DNA of 48,238 bases from SHLJ01 sp041618535 (GCA_041618535.1 JBFKFP010000004.1:1-48238), one strand, 5' to 3'. Shown: positions 8,063 through 15,155, counted from the stretch's first letter. Made by a program: numbers and translations. Notes: a model not told the origin generated them from the sequence alone.

Positions 8063-8482
8063 CTAGAGCCGTGACGAAAGCATGAGATGTGAATCACACG
8101 ACACCTTCTTGTATGGGTTGAATCCTTCCGGAAGGTAGTTTTTGGTTTCGAAACCGAAGTCCTCCTCCTCCTCGATCTCATAAAGCTCTATGGTTGACCA
8201 GTCCAGGTCTTCCATACCTGCTCTGGGGTTAAAATCCTCGGGCAGACGGGCCTCGGTATCGAAATTGAATTCGAGTTCTTCGTCAGGTTCGTAAAGCTCC
8301 AGGGATTCGATCTCGACCACATCTTTAATGATGTAAGCATCACTGAAAAGTTCGAATTCCAGTTCCAATTCCTCTATCTCCAGAGCAAGAATATCGTCGA
8401 TAGGGAGTTTGGCGGTTCTGATATCGGCGGTTGCATTCCAAACTAAGAGAGCAAAACCGAATGCGAATAATTGGCGTAACAT
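8063..8482 (-). CDS. Acidic exported protein with two LPExFNP repeats
   Basis: A 139-residue protein with an N-terminal signal-like helix (LFAFGFALLVWNATA) and a very acidic body. Two copies of one unit are visible: residues 59-87 with ELYEPDEELEFNFDTEARLP then EDFNP, and residues 98-124 with ELYEIEEEEDFGFETKNYLP then EGFNP. The shared core is ELYE, an acidic run, F-x-F-[DE]-T, then LPE-[DG]-FNP. Spacing between copies is about 38 residues. Secreted flavobacterial proteins with such repeats exist, but I know no function. The remaining N-terminal part (residues 28-58) looks like a decayed third copy without the LPE core. It has its own terminator at 8015-8040. Confidence 0.75.
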   Translation of the reverse strand: MLRQLFAFGFALLVWNATADIRTAKLPIDDILALEIEELELEFELFSDAYIIKDVVEIESLELYEPDEELEFNFDTEARLPEDFNPRAGMEDLDWSTIELYEIEEEEDFGFETKNYLPEGFNPYKKVSCDSHLMLSSRL

Positions 8483-8695
8483 AGTTTAATTGATTTAATT
8501 GATAATTGATTGATGACTTTATAATAGAGACTCAAAAATCATGCATTTATTACAGTTGTTGTGAGAAGTTTAACAATTGCCGAGGTATTTTAATTGAATT
8601 TTTAAAAAGAGGACTTAATTGGCGATCATTAGTTAAAGAAGTTATATGGCGTAATTTCAAGAAACCGTATTTTAGAGCAGTAAATCGACTAACAA

Positions 8696-9127
8696 ATGAG
8701 CGAATCGGAATATTTAAAAAACAGGTTGGATGACCAGATCGACTGGTATTCAAAGAAGAGTAAGATTAATAAAGTATGCTATGTGAGGTTTCAGATGTCA
8801 TTGCTGATCCTGGCGGCACTGATCACTTTGTCGGGGGGGGTCAACAGTTTTGTGAACCTGAGCTGGTTAAGCCTGTCGACGGCAATAATGGGTGCCCTGG
8901 TGGCCATTTTATCCGGAGCATTGAAGATCTATAAATATCAGGAAAACTGGACTGAATACCGAACCACAGTCGAGTCACTTAAGCATGAGAAATTCCTGTA
9001 TCTCACCAAGTGCGATCCTTACCGTGGTTCCAACGCATTTAATATCCTTGTTCAGCGTGTGGAAGGGTTGATCTCCCAGGAAAACTCTAATTGGACCCAG
9101 TTTATGAGCGAAAAGGTGAACGCTTGA
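8696..9127 (+). CDS. DUF4231 (SLATT-like) membrane protein
   Basis: A 143-residue protein with the DUF4231 layout. The N-terminal helix LKNRLDDQIDWYSKKSKINK is followed by two membrane helices (about residues 32-47 and 55-72). A cytoplasmic helix then carries QENWTEYRTTVESLKHEKFLYLT. DUF4231 belongs to the wider SLATT group, whose members are suspected pore-forming effectors in conflict systems; none of the usual partner enzymes (nucleotidyltransferase, reverse transcriptase, TIR) is beside it here. A tract of eight G residues at 8833-8840 falls at Ser46-Gly48, just after the first helix, and could slip in replication. It stands alone between reverse-strand genes. Confidence 0.8.
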   Translation: MSESEYLKNRLDDQIDWYSKKSKINKVCYVRFQMSLLILAALITLSGGVNSFVNLSWLSLSTAIMGALVAILSGALKIYKYQENWTEYRTTVESLKHEKFLYLTKCDPYRGSNAFNILVQRVEGLISQENSNWTQFMSEKVNA

Positions 9128-9240
9128 TATTATAAGCAGAACATTGAGGCATCAATGAAGAAAAACAACCTTTAAACAGCGGTCAATGATCTGCGCCAGT
9201 TCAATTTGAGTCAATAGAATTGACGGGACGAAGCAATGGT

Positions 9241-9687
9241 CTACTTATTCAAGTTTTTTAATTCTTTAACGATATCGTGATTATTAAAAGAGCGAGCCAG
9301 GATCAGTGCAGACTTTCCACGAATTTTCATTTTGGGATCCGCACCGCGATCGATCAGAACTCTGAGCATCTCCAGCCGGTTATATTTGGCACAATACATC
9401 AATGGAGTTTTATCTTCACATGCATAATCAAGGTCGGCGTCCCGGCTAATAAAATAAAGGAGGGATTTCATGGAATTCAGCTTGATACTCATAGCAAGCA
9501 CGTTATAGGATTTACTTTTACGGGTGCTGAAACAAGCATTGATGTCATCATTTGAAATCCATTCGTCGAGGTATTCGGTCTGCCCGTATTTAATGGCCCA
9601 GGCCAGTTCTTTGGTCAATTCCTGGCTGCTCAACATGCTACTTGAGAAACACAATACGACAAATGGTATGAGCAGTTTTAATTTCAT
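9241..9687 (-). CDS. Exported ankyrin-repeat protein
   Basis: A 148-residue protein with a signal peptide (LLIPFVVLCFSSSMLSSQ) followed by about three ankyrin repeats. The clearest units are DADLDYACEDKTPLMYCAKYNRLEML and then DRGADPKMKIRGKSALILAR, which have the TPLM/SALI helix start and the xGADP turn. The first repeat around WAIKYGQTEYLDEWISNDD is more diverged. Ankyrin arrays bind other proteins; the partner here is unknown. It would act in the periplasm or outside the cell. No operon partner is close. Confidence 0.85.
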   Translation of the reverse strand: MKLKLLIPFVVLCFSSSMLSSQELTKELAWAIKYGQTEYLDEWISNDDINACFSTRKSKSYNVLAMSIKLNSMKSLLYFISRDADLDYACEDKTPLMYCAKYNRLEMLRVLIDRGADPKMKIRGKSALILARSFNNHDIVKELKNLNK

Positions 9688-9913
9688 TTCTCCGAATTAA
9701 AATTTGCCTTCTATTAAATATATGAAACAATGAATGAATATCAAGAGTGACTGACGTTAGTTGAATAGGCGGGATTCATTTTTGCAAGAAGGTTTTTGGA
9801 AAATAGTTCAATCTAGCCTCTACCGGATTTTTACCACACTTCAGAGATCCATTCCAAGAATCAAAAAATCAATGCGTTGCATGGTGCAATTCGCGTTGAT
9901 AAAACCCTAATAA

Positions 9914-9942
9914 GACAGGATTCATTGCTTCGCAATGGTCCT
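9914..9942. repeat. 29-base hairpin repeat, copy 1
   Basis: The unit begins GACAGGATTCATTGC and ends GCAATGGTCCT. Its core ATTGC-TTC-GCAAT is a perfect 5-base hairpin with a 3-base loop. A second copy lies 65 bases downstream and differs at one base, in the loop. This resembles a REP-type element. Confidence 0.7.
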
Positions 9943-9978
9943 TTGAGTTTCCCTATGCAAATACAAAATGCCGCTTTA

Positions 9979-10007
9979 GACAGGATTCATTGCTGCGCAA
10001 TGGTCCT
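9979..10007. repeat. 29-base hairpin repeat, copy 2
   Basis: Same unit as at 9914, with a G for a T in the loop (ATTGC-TGC-GCAAT), so the stem is kept. It lies 84 bases from the 3' end of the tRNA-Arg gene. The flanking text differs between the two copies, so it is a short dispersed unit and not a longer duplication. Confidence 0.7.
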
Positions 10008-10039
10008 GACAAAGCTCCGCTTTGAAAATAGCCCAAACA

Positions 10040-10070
10040 AAAAAACGCTCAAGCAAGCTTGGCGTTTTTT
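10040..10070 (-). terminator. Terminator of the tRNA-Arg transcript
   Basis: AAAAAACGC (10040-10048) pairs with GCGTTTTTT (10062-10070). An inner CAAG/CTTG stem extends it around a CAAG loop, with one bulged T at 10049. The A/T flanks make it work in both directions. On the reverse strand it lies 20 bases after the tRNA 3' end. Confidence 0.8.
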
Positions 10071-10090
10071 CTTAGTGTGCTATTTATTCG

Positions 10091-10164
10091 TGACCACGAC
10101 AGGACTCAAACCTGTAACCTCTTGAGCCGTAATCAAGTGCTCTATTCAATTAAGCTACGAGGCC
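10091..10164 (-). tRNA. tRNA-Arg (anticodon ACG), slightly diverged
   Basis: A 74-base cloverleaf on the reverse strand. The acceptor arm GGCCTCG pairs with CGTGGTC with one U-U mismatch at position 5:68 and one G-U at 2:71. The D stem is GCUU/GAGC. The anticodon stem CUUGA/UCAAG is perfect around UUACGGC, giving ACG, which would be read as inosine-CG for arginine CGN codons. The T stem ACAGG/CCUGU is perfect. The T loop reads UUUGAGU and the D loop UUGAAU, so the nearly invariant G19-C56 tertiary pair appears as A19-U56. No CCA is encoded. A good promoter and a terminator flank it, so it is probably transcribed. It may be a diverging extra copy. Confidence 0.8.
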
Positions 10165-10177
10165 AATTTTGCGGATG

Positions 10178-10208
10178 CAAATATATTTCTTTTTATAGGG
10201 ATTTTCAA
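10178..10208 (-). promoter_or_regulatory. Promoter of the tRNA-Arg gene
   Basis: Reverse strand: TTG (complement of 10206-10208), a 20-base spacer, then TATATTTG (complement of 10178-10185). This matches the Bacteroidota TTG / TAnnTTTG promoter. The -7 box ends 14 bases before the tRNA 5' end. Confidence 0.75.
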
Positions 10209-10248
10209 GAAAAGGCGTAATAATTAAGAATCATCCTCTTCTGTATGA

Positions 10249-10401
10249 TCAATCAAGTGCATTCCTTGTCACATACCAACGCCAGCCAATTATCGCCATC
10301 TGCAGCTTGGAGGCCTTGGCAAGGTCAAGTTGGCGCTTAGAGTAACTTGGAAGGACGGCCTTATTGAATTTGGCCAGTAGTTTGAAAATTTGCTTTCGCA
10401 T
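10249..10401 (-). CDS. Conserved 50-residue flavobacterial protein
   Basis: A short reverse-strand gene of 50 codons that starts MRKQIFKLLAKFNKAVLPSY and contains QLDLAKASKLQMAIIGWRWY, ending NALD. I recognise the pattern LLAKxNKxVLPSxxKxxLDLxKASKxQ as a small protein conserved in flavobacteria, often labelled SsrA-binding protein in databases. It is far too short for SmpB (about 150 residues) and shows none of its fold, so that label looks wrong. It is basic, probably one or two amphipathic helices, with no signal peptide. It lies upstream of the tRNA-Arg promoter on the same strand, separated from it by 41 bases. Function unknown. Confidence 0.75.
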   Translation of the reverse strand: MRKQIFKLLAKFNKAVLPSYSKRQLDLAKASKLQMAIIGWRWYVTRNALD

Positions 10402-10887
10402 TTTAAAAGGGTGTGAAAACAAAAATAGTAAAACTTATATGGAATAAATCTTACTATTTCTTGATTGGTTGGTTAGAACCGTTTATGTAGAGTTGACAGA
10501 TGCTTATAGAATAGCAGTTAAAAGGTCTACTAAAAATGTGGCTAAGGCAATCATTATTTTGGCTAGTGCGATCATTATATTGTTGTTTTAAATGGTTGAT
10601 AATTAACTCGTTCGATAAATGTTTAGCCAATATATAATTTTGGGAATCATCCTTCCAAGCAAAACATCAAAAAAGGATAAATTTGACTTTAAGGTATCAA
10701 CCAAAAAGATAAAATAAATAACAATATTTAGTGACTAGTCTATAAATAAATAACAAATAATAACTTGAAGACTTTGTTACAGTTATAAAATGTAATAATT
10801 ATAGAGGGTTTTTTGAAGATTTTTTTTCGTCATAGAGGAAAAAGCGATTGAAAAGCTGTTTTTTAGCAAAATTTATCTTTTTAAAAT
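10402..10887. other. AT-rich gap of about 490 bases
   Basis: No established gene. One frame on the forward strand, starting only with TTG at 10469 and ending at 10591, encodes 40 residues that finish in a hydrophobic helix (KAIIILASAIIILLF) after a basic stretch. It lacks an ATG and a family, so I do not call it as a gene. The rest is very AT-rich with short direct repeats of AATAAATAAC type near 10713-10760. Confidence 0.45.
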
Positions 10888-10921
10888 AAAAAAGCCCGAT
10901 GCTCTTAGAACATCGGGTTTT
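10888..10921 (-). terminator. Terminator of the blaI-blaR1 operon
   Basis: CCCGATG (10895-10901), a 9-base loop and CATCGGG (10911-10917) form a perfect 7-base stem. On the reverse strand it is followed by C then six T (10888-10893). It lies 23 bases past the BlaR1 stop. Confidence 0.88.
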
Positions 10922-10943
10922 AATCGCAAAGGGGGTATTATCG

Positions 10944-12704
10944 TTATTCTTTGGTTTTGATCACAATGACTCCGTTCTTAGCTTTTTTGCCGTATTTATC
11001 GATTGCTTTACCACCTTTGATGACCTCAATCGATTCTATTTTATCAGAATCCAGGGCCTCGATTGCACTTTTCCCTACTTTCTTACCGTCCAATAAAATA
11101 AGTGCGTCATCCGAATCACCGGCTATCCTTATCTTTTCCTTTCCTTCATTCTTTATGATCACCCTTACATCATCCTCATCGCCGAGCCATAATTTACCTT
11201 TATCTTTTTCAGTCCATTCCTCAACCATTTTACTGTCCATTTTCTTCCTTATGATCACTTCATGGCCTTCATGTTCACCCTCTTCTATTTCGATGATTTC
11301 CACCTCGCCTTCTTTCTCTCCGTCCTTGATGAAGATGGCACTTCCTTTTCCAGCTTTCTTGATGGTTTTCACATCACCACCGGATCTTATGATCACTTTA
11401 TCGGCTTGAATCTCCACATCCTCACCCTCGTCGCTGTAGAAGAAAGCATTATCTCCTTTCCAGGCTTTCTTGATCCAGACGTTTCCATCTTCCCCGGTCC
11501 GGTATCTGTAAACTTCGTGGCCTTTATGAACACCGCCGTCTCCTATAGACACCGAATGATCATCAACCTCGATGCGGATGGGAGTTATTCCTTCATCGGA
11601 ATTGGAATTAAAGTTAGCGCTGGATTTCGCCGTTTTGACCGAGACCCGGATGGTGATGATCTCGCCTGAATCGTTGCGTTTAACTCCGCTAAATTTTAAG
11701 GTGATATCCATGGAGGCGAACTTTTCTACCAGCTCGTCCAATTCACCGTCGGTCATCTCTTTATTAATAATAACTTCCACTATATCAGCTGTTTCCCCCG
11801 GGTTAACAGTCATGAGTTCGGCCTCAGCACCTGTATCAGCTGCTTTATAGATTATGATTTCCCTGGTATTAAAACTCATCAGGAAAAGGGCCAGAATGGG
11901 CAATATCAGCATCAACTTGATCTGACTGCCTTTGTTCGATCTTTGTTTTTGTAGCATAATGATTCGTTTTTTGATGATTGAGTTGAAAAAATTGTTCGCC
12001 AGGACCAACTTGTGTTCTGGTACTGCTGAATTCAGAAGCAGCCGCTGATATTGAAGTGTTGAGCCGCTTACTTTTCTTGCTTCAGAATCGGCGATGAATT
12101 CCAGGTTTTGTTCAACGGCCTTTTTGTACATCCATGAGAATGGATTGAACCAGTTTATCGTGCAAAACAACTGCACCAGCAATAAATCCAATGAATGCAA
12201 CTGCCGGGCGTGCACCTTTTCATGTTCTATGATCTGGTTGAGTTCCGAACTTTGAAATGCCTGCGGATTGAATACGATCCTGTTAAAGAAGGAGAAGGGG
12301 GATACCTGGTCCTTAACATGTATGAGCTTATGCTTTCCATCGTAATCTATGGCACCCTGCTTCATCAATTTGCCCAAGGAGATAAAATTCAGGATCAGGC
12401 GTGTTCCGAAGACGAAAATGCCTAAAAGGTATAAGGTTAAAACAAGCTGCTCCAATCCCCAGTTCATTGCAGCCTGTTCTACAGTACCAAATGCCTGCAG
12501 TGACATTCCTCCACTATCAGTAAGATAAGGTGTGGTTTTCGTGATATACTTTGGTATGATCACCCAGGGTAAAATCAGGGAACATAATAATCCCGCATTC
12601 AGGAAAATGCGATTTGCCTGAAAGAATGTCTCCTTTTCAAGGAAGAGCCTGTAGAATATATAGAACAAGCCTAAAATGGCAGATGATTTGATCAGTATTT
12701 CCAT
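10944..12704 (-). CDS. BlaR1/MecR1-type M56 sensor protease with a plug-like C-terminus
   Basis: A 586-residue membrane sensor protease. Three helices fill the first 110 residues, and the gluzincin site follows: HEKVH (His161, Glu162, His165) with a likely third ligand Glu202 in NLEFIADSEA. A fourth helix at 262-278 leads to a periplasmic domain of about 300 residues. That domain starts with a small module (309-355, ending in GEIITIRVSV), continues with charged strand-rich text, and ends (532-586) in a TonB plug-like unit with LILLDGKKV, IESIEVIKGG and YGKKAKNGVIVIKTKE. The family cleaves BlaI on sensing a signal. ATG 12704 is one base after the blaI stop, so they are coupled. There is no penicillin-binding domain, so the signal is unlikely to be a beta-lactam. 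Confidence 0.9.
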   Translation of the reverse strand: MEILIKSSAILGLFYIFYRLFLEKETFFQANRIFLNAGLLCSLILPWVIIPKYITKTTPYLTDSGGMSLQAFGTVEQAAMNWGLEQLVLTLYLLGIFVFGTRLILNFISLGKLMKQGAIDYDGKHKLIHVKDQVSPFSFFNRIVFNPQAFQSSELNQIIEHEKVHARQLHSLDLLLVQLFCTINWFNPFSWMYKKAVEQNLEFIADSEARKVSGSTLQYQRLLLNSAVPEHKLVLANNFFNSIIKKRIIMLQKQRSNKGSQIKLMLILPILALFLMSFNTREIIIYKAADTGAEAELMTVNPGETADIVEVIINKEMTDGELDELVEKFASMDITLKFSGVKRNDSGEIITIRVSVKTAKSSANFNSNSDEGITPIRIEVDDHSVSIGDGGVHKGHEVYRYRTGEDGNVWIKKAWKGDNAFFYSDEGEDVEIQADKVIIRSGGDVKTIKKAGKGSAIFIKDGEKEGEVEIIEIEEGEHEGHEVIIRKKMDSKMVEEWTEKDKGKLWLGDEDDVRVIIKNEGKEKIRIAGDSDDALILLDGKKVGKSAIEALDSDKIESIEVIKGGKAIDKYGKKAKNGVIVIKTKE

Positions 12705-12705
12705 A

Positions 12706-13065
12706 TCACTTGTCTTTTTCAATAAGCTTGATGATTTCCTTCAATTCGTCCACGCTTATCTTATCCTCTTTCGCGAAGAATGAGACCACGTTCTTGTATG
12801 AATTGTTGAAATAATTCTCGATGGCGTTTGAAAAGAAGCGTTTACGGTAGGTATCGCGCTCTACGATAGGGTAGTACTGATGCGTCTTCCCGAAAGCAAC
12901 ATGGCCAACATAGCCTTTGTCTTCGAGGTTTCTTATAATGGTGGAGAGGGTATTATAATGAGGTTTGTCTCCGGGAATCTCGGCTAAAACGTCTTTTACG
13001 AACGCTTTTTCGAGTCGCCAAAGGATCTGCATAATTTCCTCTTCCTTGTTGGTAAGCCTTTCCAT
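12706..13065 (-). CDS. BlaI/MecI/CopY-family repressor
   Basis: A 119-residue winged-helix repressor. The N-terminal DNA-binding domain has LTNKEEEIMQILWRLEKAFV, then the recognition helix region KPHYNTLSTIIRNLEDKGYV, and a wing around FGKTHQYYPIV. The C-terminal helices from about residue 75 form the dimer interface and contain the usual protease-sensitive region. The family represses its own operon and is inactivated by cleavage through the partner M56 protein, which is the next gene with a one-base gap. A promoter overlapped by three inverted repeats lies upstream (13089-13133), fitting autoregulation. Confidence 0.93.
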   Translation of the reverse strand: MERLTNKEEEIMQILWRLEKAFVKDVLAEIPGDKPHYNTLSTIIRNLEDKGYVGHVAFGKTHQYYPIVERDTYRKRFFSNAIENYFNNSYKNVVSFFAKEDKISVDELKEIIKLIEKDK

Positions 13066-13088
13066 AGAACGCCATGTTTTAGATTACT

Positions 13089-13119
13089 CAAATTTATAAC
13101 TAAAAAAGTAGTTAAACAA
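13089..13119 (-). promoter_or_regulatory. Promoter of blaI-blaR1
   Basis: Reverse strand: TTG (complement of 13117-13119), a 20-base spacer, then TAAATTTG (complement of 13089-13096). This is a full match to the TTG / TAnnTTTG Bacteroidota promoter, with the same spacing as the tRNA-Arg promoter in this window. It ends 23 bases before the blaI start. Confidence 0.75.
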
Positions 13120-13133
13120 CTATTTTAATAGTT
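13097..13133. promoter_or_regulatory. Three overlapping inverted repeats, probable BlaI operator
   Basis: Three dyads share half-sites related to TAGTT. TAACTA (13097-13102) with TAGTTA (13109-13114) fills the promoter spacer. AGTAGTT (13107-13113) with AACTATT (13118-13124), one mismatch, covers the -33 TTG. AACTATT (13118-13124) with AATAGTT (13127-13133), perfect, lies just upstream. Bound repressor would block polymerase. That BlaI is the binder is inferred from position and from the family's autoregulation. Confidence 0.65.
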
Positions 13134-13193
13134 ATTTAACGAAATATATAGTTTTCACGGTTTGTTTCCTTATAAAAATTAATTAGAACTTGA

Positions 13194-14006
13194 TCAGCGT
13201 TTCGTCGTGGCGATAATGGCTCCGTCTTTCGCCTTCTTACCGTAAATGCTCATGGCTGTCTTCGATTTCAGCACATCAACAGTATCCAGTTTGTCTTGAA
13301 GGGCAAGTTCGTTCAGGGCATTGAAATCCGCTTCCTCACCATCGATGATGATCAGTTTTTCGAGATTAGGATCATCCCTGAAGCGGTATTTAGGTCCGTT
13401 GTATGAACTGAATGCCCAATCCATTTCAGGCATATGTTGTCCGCGTGACTCCATCAACTCCCTCATTTTTTGTTTGATCTTCTCCAGGTCCTGGAATTGA
13501 CCTCCGGCAATAAGCATGCTGTCCTTGTGAAATAGATCGTCAAAGCTAAAGCTGAATCTCTGAGGAAGGTTGGGTAATATGGAGTCCATTTCCATGGGGA
13601 ATGGCATTTGATTTGAGCCGCCAATGAATGCAAAATTGCTTAAGGAGGTATTACCCTGGTCAATGAATAATTGACCTTTCCTGCGCCCAAAGCTAATTTC
13701 GGGAATTGGCTTCATCATGGAGATCTGGCTGGAGGTCATGCTCCCGCCTAAATCGTCGAGATCGATCCGTATACCGGTGATCTCCCCGTTCTTTCTCTCA
13801 ATCCGGCTAAACTTTGCCTCAATACCATGCTCCTGGAGCATGCATTTGATATCGGAAAGATCAGATTCGGAGGCTTCTCCGTCAATTGTGATGGTAACAT
13901 CCATCTTTTCTTTAGATATCGAAGAATTATTTACTTGTGAATGAACAGAAACAGAAATCAGGCAGGTACATATTACGAGTACCGCTATCATTGCATTTTT
14001 GAACAT
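13194..14006 (-). CDS. Secreted paralogue of the BlaR1 ectodomain
   Basis: A 270-residue protein with a signal peptide (MIAVLVICTCLISVSVHSQ) and no other membrane helix. Residues 35-84 (VTITIDGEASESDL, AKFSRIERKNGEITGIRIDL) match the first ectodomain module of the adjacent M56 sensor: the same E-x-L spacing, KFS, R, GEI and IR positions. Residues 216-270 (LIIIDGEEADFNAL, VDVLKSKTA, IYGKKAKDGAIIATTKR) match the sensor's plug-like end. The middle part is Met- and Phe-rich and has no equivalent. It is transcribed toward blaI, 128 bases upstream of it, without an obvious terminator between. It may bind the same ligand or the sensor; that is inference. Confidence 0.75.
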   Translation of the reverse strand: MFKNAMIAVLVICTCLISVSVHSQVNNSSISKEKMDVTITIDGEASESDLSDIKCMLQEHGIEAKFSRIERKNGEITGIRIDLDDLGGSMTSSQISMMKPIPEISFGRRKGQLFIDQGNTSLSNFAFIGGSNQMPFPMEMDSILPNLPQRFSFSFDDLFHKDSMLIAGGQFQDLEKIKQKMRELMESRGQHMPEMDWAFSSYNGPKYRFRDDPNLEKLIIIDGEEADFNALNELALQDKLDTVDVLKSKTAMSIYGKKAKDGAIIATTKR

Positions 14007-14186
14007 AATTATTGAATTTATCGTTGGTTGATGTAAAATTAAACCCTTACACGCTCAGTTGCTAATTTTTAACGGAACTTTAAAACAGAAAATTAAGGAG
14101 ATGTTAATAAAAGTAGGCTCTTCCCCATATTTTGACTTTATCATGTATTATCTTCGCAATCAAATTACGGAGGAATTCCTCTCTGA

Positions 14187-15155
14187 ATGTCCTGTTCTTT
14201 CATGAGTGTAGTCCTGCTTATTTTAGGTTTTGTTTTGCTTGTCATCGGGGGCGAATACCTCGTCAGGTCCTCTGTTGCCCTTTCTTTCAAATTCAAACTT
14301 TCTAAACTGCTCATCGGGATGACCATTGTGTCCTTTGCCACATCAGCTCCTGAATTGCTGGTCAGTCTTAACGCGGCACTTAAGGATTCACCGGCCATCG
14401 CCATCAACAATGTGGTAGGCTCCAATATAGCTAACATCGGCCTTGTACTGGGTGTAACGGCCCTGGTAGGAAGGATAGGGGTGGGAAGGAGTTTCTACAA
14501 GCTCAATTGGCCGGTTATGATGCTTTTTTCCCTGGCCCTGTACTTTTTTCTCTATAACGATAACAAGCTGAGCGGTTTCGAAGGATTGATTTTGTTCGTT
14601 GGCCTGCTGGTTTTTCTGGTTGTCCTTATTCGTTCGGTTAGGGGAAAGGCTCATATGGATGATGAGGTTGATGAGACCCTGTCTATAGTCTCCAATTTTA
14701 AGATCACTATATGGCTGCTCATGGGAGGGCTGGCACTTTATTTTGGATCTGAATGGCTGGTAGACGGCGCTGTGGATGTTGCCGCGAGAATGGGGGTAAG
14801 CGAGGCTGTAATCTCGGTCTCTATGATAGCGATCGGAACCAGTGTGCCTGAACTCGCCGCATCTGTGATAGCGGCAGCCAAAAAGCAAAAGGCAATCTCT
14901 CTTGGTAACCTGATAGGTTCAAATATCTTCAACATAGGATCTGTTCTGGGGCTGACATCGATGATCACAACAATTCCTGTAACAGATCCGGCTATTCTCT
15001 CAAGGGATATTTTTTGGATGCTTGCATTTTCAGGGATTCTCATCCCCCTGGTCTTTATCCCAAAACGGATGATGATCAATCGAAGAAAAGGATTTCTCCT
15101 TGTTTTGGGTTACGGATTTTTTATTTTCCTTGTGTTCTCTTCCGGGGGAGCATAA
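14187..15155 (+). CDS. Calcium/sodium antiporter, CaCA family
   Basis: A 322-residue inner-membrane exchanger of the YrbG/CaCA type. Two inverted alpha repeats are clear: FATSAPELLVSLNAAL with NNVVGSNIANIGLVLG in the first half, and IGTSVPELAASVIAAA with GNLIGSNIFNIGSVLG in the second. These hold the acidic and Asn residues that bind the cations. About ten helices are present, with a charged cytoplasmic loop around residues 150-165 (GKAHMDDEVDE). The start could be ATG 14187 or ATG 14202; a GGAGG at 14169-14173 favours the first. It stands alone, converging on the glutamine synthetase gene. Confidence 0.92.
   Translation: MSCSFMSVVLLILGFVLLVIGGEYLVRSSVALSFKFKLSKLLIGMTIVSFATSAPELLVSLNAALKDSPAIAINNVVGSNIANIGLVLGVTALVGRIGVGRSFYKLNWPVMMLFSLALYFFLYNDNKLSGFEGLILFVGLLVFLVVLIRSVRGKAHMDDEVDETLSIVSNFKITIWLLMGGLALYFGSEWLVDGAVDVAARMGVSEAVISVSMIAIGTSVPELAASVIAAAKKQKAISLGNLIGSNIFNIGSVLGLTSMITTIPVTDPAILSRDIFWMLAFSGILIPLVFIPKRMMINRRKGFLLVLGYGFFIFLVFSSGGA

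Larger units (their letters stand above)
9688..10039. other. Non-coding stretch with hairpin repeats
   Basis: About 350 bases with no convincing gene. It holds the upstream region of the ankyrin gene and, from 9914, two near-identical 29-base repeats annotated separately. A forward open frame of 82 codons at 9877-10125 crosses the repeats, the terminator and the tRNA, so it is spurious. Confidence 0.6.

Noticed and set aside
7945..8181. 78-codon reverse frame
   Set aside because: It overlaps the terminator and the well-supported acidic repeat protein in a different frame; the Arg/Ser-rich text looks like a shadow.
9877..10125. 82-codon forward open frame
   Set aside because: It runs through two hairpin repeats, a terminator and the tRNA gene and has no protein-like features.
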